From contig NZ_LMPP01000007.1 in the NCBI RefSeq assembly GCF_001423885.1, forward strand, positions 1 through 64,000: a stretch of DNA of 64,000 bases, given 5' to 3'. The notes under the pieces were generated by a model, which saw nothing but the letters and a program-made list of their open reading frames with translations, was not told the origin of the DNA and ran no database searches. The DNA is from Rathayibacter sp. Leaf185. GTDB lineage: Bacteria > Actinomycetota > Actinomycetes > Actinomycetales > Microbacteriaceae. How positions within the stretch are numbered: position 1 is the stretch's first letter; every line of letters starts with the position of its first letter. Position numbers and translations under genes: made by a program. Shown piece by piece: positions 50,143 through 58,028 of the stretch.

Positions 50143-51297
50143 TCAGCCAGGACTCTGCAACCACTCACGAACCGAGGCGTCGAAGACGTCCGGCGCGACG
50201 TTGTACTCCCAGGCATGCGCAGCGGGCGGGAGCAGGGCTAGCGCGCTCCGCTCGACGTTCACGCTCACGAAGGCCCGTGACAACGAGGCAGGCACCTCCC
50301 GATCTCCTTCTGAGTGGATGAGGAGGGTCGGAACGGTGAGTCTCGGTCCTTTGGTCCAGTCCAGGGCATCGAAATCGATGGGCCCGGGAAGTCCTACGAG
50401 GGTGCTGAGGGGGCGAGTGGAGAGCGCGAACGTCCCAAGCGCACCCACCACCGATGGCAGATGAGCACGGCGCGCTCCAGCCCGAATGACCTGCCGCCAG
50501 TCGGTGGCGGGCGCGATGAGGACGAGGGCGGTGATGAGTTGGCGGTGTCGAGACCGCTCGGTGAGTTGAAGTGCGATGCCGCCACCGAGGGACCAGCCGA
50601 ACAGAACGATGCTGTGCGCTCCGTGCTCCACGGCGTAGTTGATCGCAGCATCGACGTCATCCCATTCGCTTTGACCGAGAGTCGACGCCCTGTTCTTCGC
50701 TGGTGGCCCATCTCCGTCACCTCGGAACGAAGGAACGAGCGACGTGTAGCCGAGCTTGCGTGCTGCCGGGACTGAGCGCAGCGCGGTGATGCGGGTGGTG
50801 CGTATGCCGTGCACGTGGATCGCCCAGGTTGTTTCGCCCTCGCCGCCGGTCGACGGGAAGAGCCACGCCGGACATGGGCCTGTTGGCGCGTCGACGTGAA
50901 TCTCGCGCACGCGCGGGTCGATGTCCTCAGGACGTGCGAAGACGTGCCCGGTCCATCGGCCTTCGTGAGCGGTAGAGAGATCGCCGCCGGTGACTCGAAG
51001 AACCTCGCGCCGAACGGTCCGCTCGATCGCGTCGTGATGAAGGATCCGGCCGACGAGCGCGTGGCCCCGATCGGAGTCGAACCAGAAGCCGTACTCGCCG
51101 TCGTGAAGGGTTTCGGGCGTGGCGTGGAGAGTGAGGCTGTCCGGGGTCGCCGAGAGGACCTGCACGGTCCTCTTGCGCCCGGGCATCACGACTCGCCGCC
51201 CCAGGACGACACCGACGCCTGCCAGCAGGGAGAGGGCAGTCACAGCGGCTCCCGCTACTCCTGCGACAGCTCTCACGCCGCCTTGCCGGGCGCTCAT
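50143..51297 (-). CDS. Alpha/beta hydrolase with membrane anchor
   Basis: A 384-residue protein from ATG 51297, which overlaps the stop of the preceding gene. One N-terminal membrane helix (AAVTALSLLAGVGVVLG) precedes an extracytoplasmic or membrane-facing hydrolase domain. GWSLGGG holds the serine nucleophile (about Ser 236), and HSEGDREVP and AHAWEYN give Asp and His. IHVHGIRTT forms the oxyanion region. Substrate unknown: esterase, thioesterase or peptidase are possible. It is the last gene of a four-gene unit with XRE, ImmA-like and membrane protein genes. Confidence 0.85.
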   Translation of the reverse strand: MSARQGGVRAVAGVAGAAVTALSLLAGVGVVLGRRVVMPGRKRTVQVLSATPDSLTLHATPETLHDGEYGFWFDSDRGHALVGRILHHDAIERTVRREVLRVTGGDLSTAHEGRWTGHVFARPEDIDPRVREIHVDAPTGPCPAWLFPSTGGEGETTWAIHVHGIRTTRITALRSVPAARKLGYTSLVPSFRGDGDGPPAKNRASTLGQSEWDDVDAAINYAVEHGAHSIVLFGWSLGGGIALQLTERSRHRQLITALVLIAPATDWRQVIRAGARRAHLPSVVGALGTFALSTRPLSTLVGLPGPIDFDALDWTKGPRLTVPTLLIHSEGDREVPASLSRAFVSVNVERSALALLPPAAHAWEYNVAPDVFDASVREWLQSPG

Positions 51298-52238
51298 CGA
51301 GTCCAAGCTCTTGTGGTCGCGGGGGAGGGGAGCTGTTCCATCACGATGGCCTCCGCCGCTGCAACGTGACGAGCGTCGGCTGGTGTCAGACGGCCGCGGT
51401 GAGCGTTCTCGAAGTCGCGTAGCGCGATGACCAGGTCATACACGACCGCGATCGATGATTCGTCTCGAGCGCGACTTGACCCGTTCGTAGTCGGCATCAC
51501 CGCGAGTCTGCCGGCGAGGCGGCGAAGTCGCCGTGCATGCCGACTGAGTCGTGCCTCGCGCATGGCCTTCTGCAGAGTGAATGAGGCGATTCCGGTGACG
51601 ATGAGGATCACGCCGCAGTAGAACAGGAAGTCGAACGCGTTCCGCAGGAGGACGCGGAAACCGAGGTCGGTGATCTCGAAGTGGTCGAGGGACAAGACGA
51701 TGATCTCGTCGATGCAGGCGAGGATGACGAGGCTGCTGCCTGCGACGAAGAAGCCGTAGGAGCGCGCTTTTCTGCGACGGAGACCAAGGAGGAGCATCGT
51801 CGAGATGGCGAGGATCGCCGTCATGTAGATGCTGGCGTAAAGCCAGGTACTTGTCTGGGAGATGTGCTCGGTGATGAAAGTTTTCGAGGTGGGTTCCTTG
51901 TCGGTGATGAACAGGAACGGCACGACGAAGGACACGACCATGGCGGCGAGGATGAGCTTCCTCGTCCAGAATCGTGGGGTGCTGCGGGACTGAAGGAGGG
52001 CTGCTCTCATGACCAACCAGAACGCGGTGGTCGCCAGGACGTTCTGGGCGAGGTTGATGTAGTTCTCGCCACCGAGGAACCGGTCCAATCCGGGGTGGAC
52101 TCGGGTGAGGAGCGCGAGGGAGCCGACTCCGCTCGCGAGCCAGGACAGCCGGCTCGAGGGCTGGGAGACAGCAGCGGGGATCCGGGCGACGAAGACGACG
52201 GCGAGGACCGCAAGAGCGATCAGGGCTAGAGCCTGCAT
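51294..52238 (-). CDS. Multi-pass membrane protein (MAB_1171c-like)
   Basis: A 314-residue protein with about seven membrane helices; ALALIALAVLAVVFVARIPA begins the first, followed by a loop DRFLGGENYINLAQNVLA. CIDEIIVLSLDHFEITDLG is also characteristic. The C-terminal 85 residues are cytoplasmic and charged (RHARRLRRLAGRLAV). It resembles actinobacterial proteins called MAB_1171c family putative transporters, which have no proven activity and often lie near XRE regulators and ImmA-like peptidases. It is tightly packed: ATG directly after the previous stop and overlap with the hydrolase gene. Confidence 0.65.
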   Translation of the reverse strand: MQALALIALAVLAVVFVARIPAAVSQPSSRLSWLASGVGSLALLTRVHPGLDRFLGGENYINLAQNVLATTAFWLVMRAALLQSRSTPRFWTRKLILAAMVVSFVVPFLFITDKEPTSKTFITEHISQTSTWLYASIYMTAILAISTMLLLGLRRRKARSYGFFVAGSSLVILACIDEIIVLSLDHFEITDLGFRVLLRNAFDFLFYCGVILIVTGIASFTLQKAMREARLSRHARRLRRLAGRLAVMPTTNGSSRARDESSIAVVYDLVIALRDFENAHRGRLTPADARHVAAAEAIVMEQLPSPATTRAWTR

Positions 52239-52769
52239 CTACCCGAAGACCTCCTCGTCCTCCCGGAAACGAGGACGCAGGAGTGAGCGGGAAAGAAGAT
52301 GGGCGAGGTGCTCTGCTTCGCCTTCGAGAATGCGCCGGTCCCCATCGACGTTCTCGAGGTCCTCCAAGCCGCCTGCTTCTAGGAGCCGGCCGCGCACGAC
52401 TCCGTTCGTCCCCCGATAGGAGGCGACGGAAGAGTCGTCCCCAAGGACGTTGCAGCCGGGGTGGCGGAGGGCGATATGAGCGAGTTCGTGCAGGATGCAG
52501 TGCATCTGGTAGAGCCGGGTATCGGTCGAGCGGTAGAGAATCTGGGCCTCGTCGGGGAAATCGACCCAGAGAGCTGTGAGCGTCTGCCAGTCATCGTCGT
52601 CGATGGCATCGACGTGGATCGGTTTGCCGTGCAGGTCAGAGACATGCTTGAGGAGGGCATCCAGGGTCTGATCGTCCTGGAACCGGTTCTCCTCGAACGT
52701 CTGCGTCGTGCGTGCGGCGACGTCGGCGTGTTCGAACCACAGGGCTTCGTTGCTCTGGGTGGTGCTCAT
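52239..52769 (-). CDS. ImmA/IrrE-like zinc metallopeptidase
   Basis: A 176-residue soluble protein with the zinc-site HELAH at residues 94-98 (MHCILHELAHIALRHPG), as in ImmA and IrrE. A conserved E-G-E-A-E-H motif at the C-terminal helix (RRILEGEAEHLAHLL) provides the third ligand glutamate. It follows the XRE gene with a 4-base overlap. ImmA-type enzymes cleave the XRE repressor encoded beside them and so switch a mobile element or stress operon on. Here the downstream output is the membrane protein and the hydrolase. Confidence 0.88.
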   Translation of the reverse strand: MSTTQSNEALWFEHADVAARTTQTFEENRFQDDQTLDALLKHVSDLHGKPIHVDAIDDDDWQTLTALWVDFPDEAQILYRSTDTRLYQMHCILHELAHIALRHPGCNVLGDDSSVASYRGTNGVVRGRLLEAGGLEDLENVDGDRRILEGEAEHLAHLLSRSLLRPRFREDEEVFG

Positions 52770-53470
52770 TCGGTAGTGCCCTCCTTCGGAGTTCGCTCGA
52801 TCGACAGAATCGCCTTGGTCACGGCGGCGAGCTGCTTCGCGTTCATGCCCCCAAGCGCTCGAGCACTGACCGAGGTGGCTCCGGTAGCCAGTAGCGCCCG
52901 GTGGAAGCGGATCTCCGCTTCGATGAGCTCGCTGGCTTCGTCTTCACGCCTTGCAGTCAGGTACTCGTAGCTGACGCCGAAGAACTCGCTGAGACCGACG
53001 AGCAGATCGACTGGGAGCCGCGTGGAGCCCTCCAGCTCAAGCAGCTCATCCCAGTCCTTCGGCTCGAAGCTGATGTCACGACCGCGGATGGACTGAACGA
53101 GGGTGTCGAGCGTGAAGATCTGAGCATCCGCACTCGTCGGCCCTTCGGCGAGGAATCGGAGTCGTCGAGCGAACTCCCTGCCGTCGATGCGCTCAGCAGT
53201 GAGCTCTCCGCCACCGTCTTCCGGGTTCGGAGAAGACGCGAGCTGCAGCACTTCGTACGGTTCGACCCCGAAGGCTCCAGCGAGCTTCTCGATGTCGTTG
53301 GTGGTGAACGGCGCTTCGCCGCGCAGACGGATGTAGAAGTAGTTCGCCGAGATGCCTGCAGCACGGATGAGTTCGGTGTTGGTCAGTCGTGCACGATCGC
53401 GGAGCGTCTCGACCGCGCGGACCACGCGTCGCGAAAAGTCGGTCGGTCCCGGCGCCGGTCGTCTAGCCAC
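52766..53470 (-). CDS. XRE-family regulator paired with ImmA-like peptidase
   Basis: A 234-residue protein from GTG 53470. The helix-turn-helix lies near residues 30-65 (LTNTELIRAAGISANYFYIR), followed by a helical C-terminal region (RRLRFLAEGPTSADAQIFTL, ELSEFFGVSYEYLTARRED-like). A second HTH-like part (GVSYEYL) is near the middle. GTG 53470 is preferred to ATG 53503 because a TATATC hexamer lies at 53490-53495 on the minus strand, so transcription would begin after 53503. The operator candidates just upstream suggest autoregulation. The ImmA-like gene downstream probably inactivates it. Confidence 0.82.
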   Translation of the reverse strand: MARRPAPGPTDFSRRVVRAVETLRDRARLTNTELIRAAGISANYFYIRLRGEAPFTTNDIEKLAGAFGVEPYEVLQLASSPNPEDGGGELTAERIDGREFARRLRFLAEGPTSADAQIFTLDTLVQSIRGRDISFEPKDWDELLELEGSTRLPVDLLVGLSEFFGVSYEYLTARREDEASELIEAEIRFHRALLATGATSVSARALGGMNAKQLAAVTKAILSIERTPKEGTTE

Positions 53471-53503
53471 CCCTGGAATGTACCAAAGATGATATAAGCC
53501 CAT

Positions 53504-53546
53504 TTCGGTAACCGAACCGGGTTGCAATAGCTACCGAAATCGGTAG
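53504..53546. promoter_or_regulatory. Twin palindromic operators between XRE gene and conjugation operon
   Basis: TTCGGTAACCGAA (53504-53516) and CTACCGAAATCGGTAG (53531-53546) are perfect palindromes sharing ACCGA half-sites. One overlaps the -35 side of the XRE promoter; the other lies 10 bases before the divergent lipoprotein gene at 53556. One repressor could thus control both directions. Confidence 0.75.
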
Positions 53547-53555
53547 TTTTGTCAT

Positions 53556-54089
53556 GTGCCCGCTTCTTCGTCTCGGTACTCAACCGTCTTGTTCGCCCTC
53601 GTCGCCTCCCTCCTCGTGAGCGGCTGCTCGTCGACTTCGCCAGGTGAGGCGTCACGTGAGAACGAGTCACCGCAGACCGCCTCACCTCTCCCCAACACCC
53701 GACTCTCATCGCCGACGCCGACCCCTGAGGGCGTACAACCGGTCGACACGGAGCCGTCCCCAGAACCGTCTCTCATGAGCACAGCCGTCGCGATTGCGAC
53801 GGAGGCGGTGGTGGCGTTCTGCCGTCCAACGGTCGGTTACGACACCTGGATCAGCGAGCTCTACCCGTTTTTGAGCCAGCGGGCCGCAGTGGCCTACGAG
53901 ACGGTCGACCCGGCAAACGTGCCCTGCACGAGCCTCACGGGCGCTGCGACCGTCCGCGACGGTGACGGCGCGTTCACGATGCGCATCCTCGTCCCCACCG
54001 ACGCGGGGGAGTACTCCGTGTACGTCCACCGCACCAGCGAGAGCACTCCCTGGGCCGTCGAGCAGATCACCCCTCTGGCCTCGGAATAG
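53556..54089 (+). CDS. Lipoprotein, first gene of the conjugation operon
   Basis: A 177-residue lipoprotein: signal with lipobox VSGCSS (Cys 24), a Pro/Ser/Thr-rich linker, then a domain of about 100 residues (EAVVAFCRPTVGYDTWISEL, CTSLTGAATV, DAGEYSVYVHRTSE) with two Cys that may form a disulfide. No known family beyond NTF2-like secreted folds, which is uncertain. GTG 53556 lies within ten bases of an operator; the leader is short or absent. It probably belongs to the transfer apparatus that follows after four bases. Confidence 0.65.
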   Translation: MPASSSRYSTVLFALVASLLVSGCSSTSPGEASRENESPQTASPLPNTRLSSPTPTPEGVQPVDTEPSPEPSLMSTAVAIATEAVVAFCRPTVGYDTWISELYPFLSQRAAVAYETVDPANVPCTSLTGAATVRDGDGAFTMRILVPTDAGEYSVYVHRTSESTPWAVEQITPLASE

Positions 54090-54093
54090 CCGA

Positions 54094-55266
54094 ATGCAGA
54101 AGGGGGGACTGGGGGTAATGGCGGCGGTCATGGTGCCCGTCGTGGCGGTCGCAATGCTGTTGTGGGTGCTGTTCTTCGGCGGCTCTGCTGCCGCGGCATG
54201 CCTGCCGGGCGGGGGGCCCGTCAACGTCTCCGCCATCCCTGCGGACGCGAAGGTCGGCGCCTATGGGCACGACCAACTCGTGAACGCTGCACTGATCGTG
54301 AACGCGGGAGCCGCGAAGGGGCTCGGCGCGGACGGGCAGACGCTCGGCGTGCAGACAGCGATCGGGGAGTCCTCCCTGGTGAACATCACCCACGGGGACG
54401 GTGCGATCAACCCGGACGGGTCAGTTGCCGACTCGATCGGACTGTTCCAGCAGCAGTCGAGCTGGGGCACCGTTGAGCAGCGAATGGACCCGACGACCTC
54501 GGCGGGCTTCTTCTACGACCGCCTCGTCGCGGTCGAGGGTTGGCAGTCGATGGAGCCCTCGATCGCGATCAACAATGTCCAGCGCAACGCCGACCCGAAC
54601 CACTACACGAAGTACCGCGCCGACGCCGTGGCGATCATGACCTACCTCAACGGCCTCGGCAGCAGCACGACCGCCCCCGCGACGACCGCTGCACCGGTCG
54701 ATGTTCCGTCGACGCCGGCCAGCACCGCACCTGCGACGGCTGCGCCGATCGGTGGATGCGTCGCCGTATCTGGCGACGCGCAGTCCCTCGCAGCCGGCCT
54801 CGTGACGGCGATGGACGAGGGGCGCCTGCGACTGCTCGAGGAAAGGTACGCGCAGCAGATCCGCGACATGGCCGCCGGGACCGCCAAGGAGAACTGTGGC
54901 ATCGACGTGCGGATCCTCCAGATCATCACCATCGCGCTGAACACGTTCGGGAAGGTCGGCGTCTCCGACCTCAACCGCCAGTGCACCGGATCCCTCCTAG
55001 GCGCCGGCACCGGCTCTTCGCACTGGATGAACGGCGGCGGGAACGCGGTCGATTTCTTCTCCTTCGACGGCACGGCCACGACCGGCTGCGACGTGAACGC
55101 GCTCACGCTCCTCACCGTCCTGGACCCACAGGTTCCGGCGGGCTCGCGTGCCGGGCAGATCCAGTGCCGCTCGACCAGCTACCAGCACATCACCCAGTTC
55201 ACAGACACCCCGAACCACCTGCACTTCGACGTCGCCTACGCCGACGGCCCCCTCACCACCGGATAG
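54094..55266 (+). CDS. Transglycosylase/peptidase-like conjugation protein
   Basis: A 390-residue exported protein. A membrane anchor (VVAVAMLLWVLFFGGSAAAA) is followed by a lysozyme-like domain with the catalytic-type segment IGESSLVNI and DSIGLFQQQSSWG, seen in VirB1-like and actinobacterial transfer transglycosylases. A Thr/Ala/Pro linker leads to a second domain with LHFDVAYADG and WMNGGGNAVDFFS, resembling D-Ala-D-Ala/extensin-like peptidases. It would open the wall for the transfer channel. ATG 54094 lies four bases after the lipoprotein stop. Confidence 0.82.
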   Translation: MQKGGLGVMAAVMVPVVAVAMLLWVLFFGGSAAAACLPGGGPVNVSAIPADAKVGAYGHDQLVNAALIVNAGAAKGLGADGQTLGVQTAIGESSLVNITHGDGAINPDGSVADSIGLFQQQSSWGTVEQRMDPTTSAGFFYDRLVAVEGWQSMEPSIAINNVQRNADPNHYTKYRADAVAIMTYLNGLGSSTTAPATTAAPVDVPSTPASTAPATAAPIGGCVAVSGDAQSLAAGLVTAMDEGRLRLLEERYAQQIRDMAAGTAKENCGIDVRILQIITIALNTFGKVGVSDLNRQCTGSLLGAGTGSSHWMNGGGNAVDFFSFDGTATTGCDVNALTLLTVLDPQVPAGSRAGQIQCRSTSYQHITQFTDTPNHLHFDVAYADGPLTTG

Positions 55267-55338
55267 CCGGACCTTTTCGGCGCCCTCACCGGCGGCGCCG
55301 AACACCCCGCACCACCACCACACGAAACGGAGAACACC

Positions 55339-55644
55339 ATGTCTGTACTCGCCCTCACCTCCGACCTGATCACAGCCGCCGGCAGCTTCGGGGCCGTCGT
55401 CCCCGACCCGGGCCCCGGGGGCATGCCGCCCGGATTCGAGGCCTTCACCACCGTCATGGGCTGGGCCAAATGGGTCGGCCTCGGCGTCGCCGTCGTCGGC
55501 CTGATCATCCTCGGCGTCACCATGACCGTCTCCGCCCGCCGCGGCGAAGGCGGAGAGATCGGCGGCTGGCTCGGCCGACTCCTCGTCGGCGTCATCATCG
55601 TCTCCGCCGCGTTCACGATCGTCGGCTTCCTCATGGGCAGCTAG
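55339..55644 (+). CDS. VirB2/TrbC-like small membrane protein
   Basis: A 101-residue protein with two membrane helices, WAKWVGLGVAVVGLIILGVTM and WLGRLLVGVIIVSAAFTIVGF, separated by a short basic and glycine-containing loop. The layout matches VirB2/TrbC-type pilins or PrgF-like T4SS channel subunits, and the location next to transglycosylase, TrbL-like and VirB4-like genes supports it. The sequence has no certain family hit by eye. The 5' region (55267-55338) has GGAG before the ATG. Confidence 0.65.
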   Translation: MSVLALTSDLITAAGSFGAVVPDPGPGGMPPGFEAFTTVMGWAKWVGLGVAVVGLIILGVTMTVSARRGEGGEIGGWLGRLLVGVIIVSAAFTIVGFLMGS

Positions 55645-55689
55645 CGCACGAGGACACCGACCGGCATCACCAACGAGAGGCACGACGTC

Positions 55690-56421
55690 ATGAGCGACAC
55701 GCAGTCCCGCAACCCGTTCACCAGTCGAGAATTCATCTTCGGAGCGATCGTCTTCGGAATTCTCGTCCTGGCCGCGATCCTGCTCGCCGTCACGTCCCTG
55801 GACAGTGGTGGCGGGCAGGGCACCGCCATGCCCGCCACCACTGCAACGCCCACCTCCCAGGCCTCAGAGCTCGACGCCGATGCTGCAAGCATCTGCGGCC
55901 TCCCTGGACTCGACGAGAGCGGCAGCCTCGCTGCCGCACCCGACGCGGAGTGGACCATCGTCGGGACCATGGCAGCGCCCTCCTCGGACGATGCAGGGCC
56001 TGGCGTCGTCGACGCCGACGGAGTCCGCAGCTGCTTCGCGCACACCGTGGAAGGCGCAGCTTTCGCGGTCGCAAACCTCTGGGCGATGGGAACGGACGGC
56101 CGTCTGAGCGACCTCGTCACCGAACGCCTCACCGTCCCCGGCCCCGGTCGAGACGCCGCGCTGGCCCGCGAGACCACTCAGAGCAACACCGGCCTGAGCT
56201 CCCAGATCGCCGGCGTGAAAGTCCTCGCCTACGACGGCCAGAACGCCACCATCGACATCGCCTTCCAGATCTCCGACGGACGTCTCATCAGCTTCCCCTA
56301 CGCCCTCAGCTGGTCCGAGGGCGACTGGAAGTTCGTGCTCACCGACGACGGACTCCCCACCTTCCGCCCGGTCGCTCTGCAGAGCCTCGGCGGCTACCTC
56401 CCTTGGAGCGGCACCACATGA
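55690..56421 (+). CDS. VirB8/TcpC-like candidate, conjugation
   Basis: A 243-residue bitopic protein. One N-terminal membrane helix (FIFGAIVFGILVLAAILLAV) is followed by an external domain with a Thr/Ser/Ala-rich linker and mixed alpha/beta character (DAEWTIVGTM, GRLISFPYALSWSEGDWKFV). The NTF2-like appearance and the position resemble VirB8/TcpC factors of Gram-positive T4SS. The family is not certain. Its stop overlaps the following start by 4 bases. Confidence 0.6.
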   Translation: MSDTQSRNPFTSREFIFGAIVFGILVLAAILLAVTSLDSGGGQGTAMPATTATPTSQASELDADAASICGLPGLDESGSLAAAPDAEWTIVGTMAAPSSDDAGPGVVDADGVRSCFAHTVEGAAFAVANLWAMGTDGRLSDLVTERLTVPGPGRDAALARETTQSNTGLSSQIAGVKVLAYDGQNATIDIAFQISDGRLISFPYALSWSEGDWKFVLTDDGLPTFRPVALQSLGGYLPWSGTT

Positions 56422-58028
56422 CCCCAGTCCCCGACAAAGAGCCGTGCTCCGTCGTCGACGTTCTCTGCTGGACCGGAGAAGGCATCGGCAACGTCGTCTC
56501 GCAGGCGTCGAACGACGCTCTGCAGCAGTTCGTCAACAACATCCTGGAGGGCTTCGGCAAAGCGGTCGTCTCGCTCGGCACCCTCTGGGTGAACGTTCCC
56601 TCCCCGGTGACCGTCGTCGACCGGGGAGGCGGCGTTAACGGCGGCGGCACACCGCCTCTTCCCGAAGCGTTTGAGACGATCCTCGGCTACGTGACGTGGG
56701 TCGCCGCGGGCCTCGCGGTCATGTCGTTGATCATCGCCGGCGTCATGATGAGCACCCGTCGCCGCCACGGCGACGGCGAAGCGCACATGGGACGCATCGG
56801 CGTCATCATCTTCGCCGTCTTCCTGCTCTCCTCCGCGTCCGCACTCGTGACAGGGTTCCTGCCCTTGGCCCTGCACCTGAACGAGTCCTCGAGCACCGTC
56901 GGCTGGGTGCAGGGGCAGCTCGAGTGGTACGCCGGCGGGCTCGCGATCCTCTCGATACTCGTCGCCGCCGGCCGCATGGTGTGGACGCAGCGCGCAGGCG
57001 AGCTGCGCACCCTCGCCCGATCGGTGCTGACGCTGATCGCCGTCGCCGGAGCGGGACTCGTCGTGATCCGCCTCGCCACGCAAGCCGGGGACGCGTTCTC
57101 GGTCTGGATCCTCAACAACTCCACCGACTGCGACGTCACCAACGGCGAGAGCAACTGCTTCGGCACCAACGTCTTCGCGATGATCTCTCTCACCGCAACC
57201 GCTCCCATCGGCCTGATCGGCCTCTTCCTCCTCGGGATCCTCGCCGTGCTGATGACATACGTTCAGATCGCGCTGATGGTGTTCCGCGGCGCGATGCTCG
57301 TCGTCCTCGCCGGCATCTTCCCGATCGCCGCGGCCGCGACGAACACCGAGATCGGGCAGCAGTGGTTCAAGAAGACCCTCGCCTGGACCCTCGCCTTCAT
57401 CCTCTACAAGCCCGCCGCGGCGATCGTCTACGCGATCGCCTTCCGAATGACCGGCACTGACCTGTTCAAGTCGGACGGCACCGGGCTGTTCCAGATCGTC
57501 ACCGGCCTCGCGCTGATGCTCATCGCGCTCGTAGCCCTGCCCGCTCTGATGCGCTTCCTCGTCCCCGCTGTCGCCTCGGTGGGCGGCGGTGGTGGCGGGG
57601 CCGGCCTCCTGCTCGGTGCGGCCGCGGCCGGTGGAGCGGCGGAGATTGCCAGCGGAGCGATCCGCTCGCGCAGCGGAGGTGACAGCGGCGGGGGCGGAGG
57701 AACGCCCGGCGGCGGCGGCTTCGGCTCCGCACCGTCCGGCAGCAGCGCCTCCGCCGGCAGCAAGGGGTCACCCGCTGCGACTCCGGCCGCGTCCGGTGCA
57801 GGCGGCCGCGCAGCAGCAGGCGGTGGCGCAGCTGGCGGAGCTGCGGCCGGCGGTGGCGCGGCAGCGGGCGGTGCGGCGGCAGGCGGTGGTGCCGCAGCCG
57901 CGGCAGGAGGCCCGATCGGTGTCGGCCTTGCGGTGGCCGGGAAGGCCGCCGAGGGTGCGAAGCACGCAGCAGGAGCGGTCAAGGCCGCCACGGACGACGC
58001 CACTGGCGCCAACGGAAGCGGGAACTGA
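56418..58028 (+). CDS. TrbL/VirB6-like conjugation membrane protein
   Basis: A 536-residue protein with about eight hydrophobic segments in residues 80-390, such as VTWVAAGLAVMSLIIAGVMM and FRGAMLVVLAGIFPIAAAAT, the region conserved in TrbL. The C-terminal 130 residues are Gly/Ala/Ser-rich and repetitive (GGGAAGGAAAGGGAAAGG), likely disordered in the cytoplasm. It forms the inner-membrane channel core. The stop and the next ATG share a base (TGATG). The repetitive tail is prone to misassembly. Confidence 0.87.
   Translation: MTPVPDKEPCSVVDVLCWTGEGIGNVVSQASNDALQQFVNNILEGFGKAVVSLGTLWVNVPSPVTVVDRGGGVNGGGTPPLPEAFETILGYVTWVAAGLAVMSLIIAGVMMSTRRRHGDGEAHMGRIGVIIFAVFLLSSASALVTGFLPLALHLNESSSTVGWVQGQLEWYAGGLAILSILVAAGRMVWTQRAGELRTLARSVLTLIAVAGAGLVVIRLATQAGDAFSVWILNNSTDCDVTNGESNCFGTNVFAMISLTATAPIGLIGLFLLGILAVLMTYVQIALMVFRGAMLVVLAGIFPIAAAATNTEIGQQWFKKTLAWTLAFILYKPAAAIVYAIAFRMTGTDLFKSDGTGLFQIVTGLALMLIALVALPALMRFLVPAVASVGGGGGGAGLLLGAAAAGGAAEIASGAIRSRSGGDSGGGGGTPGGGGFGSAPSGSSASAGSKGSPAATPAASGAGGRAAAGGGAAGGAAAGGGAAAGGAAAGGGAAAAAGGPIGVGLAVAGKAAEGAKHAAGAVKAATDDATGANGSGN

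Noticed and set aside
54540-56417. A giant 1162-residue protein running through 54540-58028
   Set aside because: The first 620 residues are Arg/Pro-rich shadow of three well-formed genes in another frame; the true start is ATG 56418 overlapping the previous stop.
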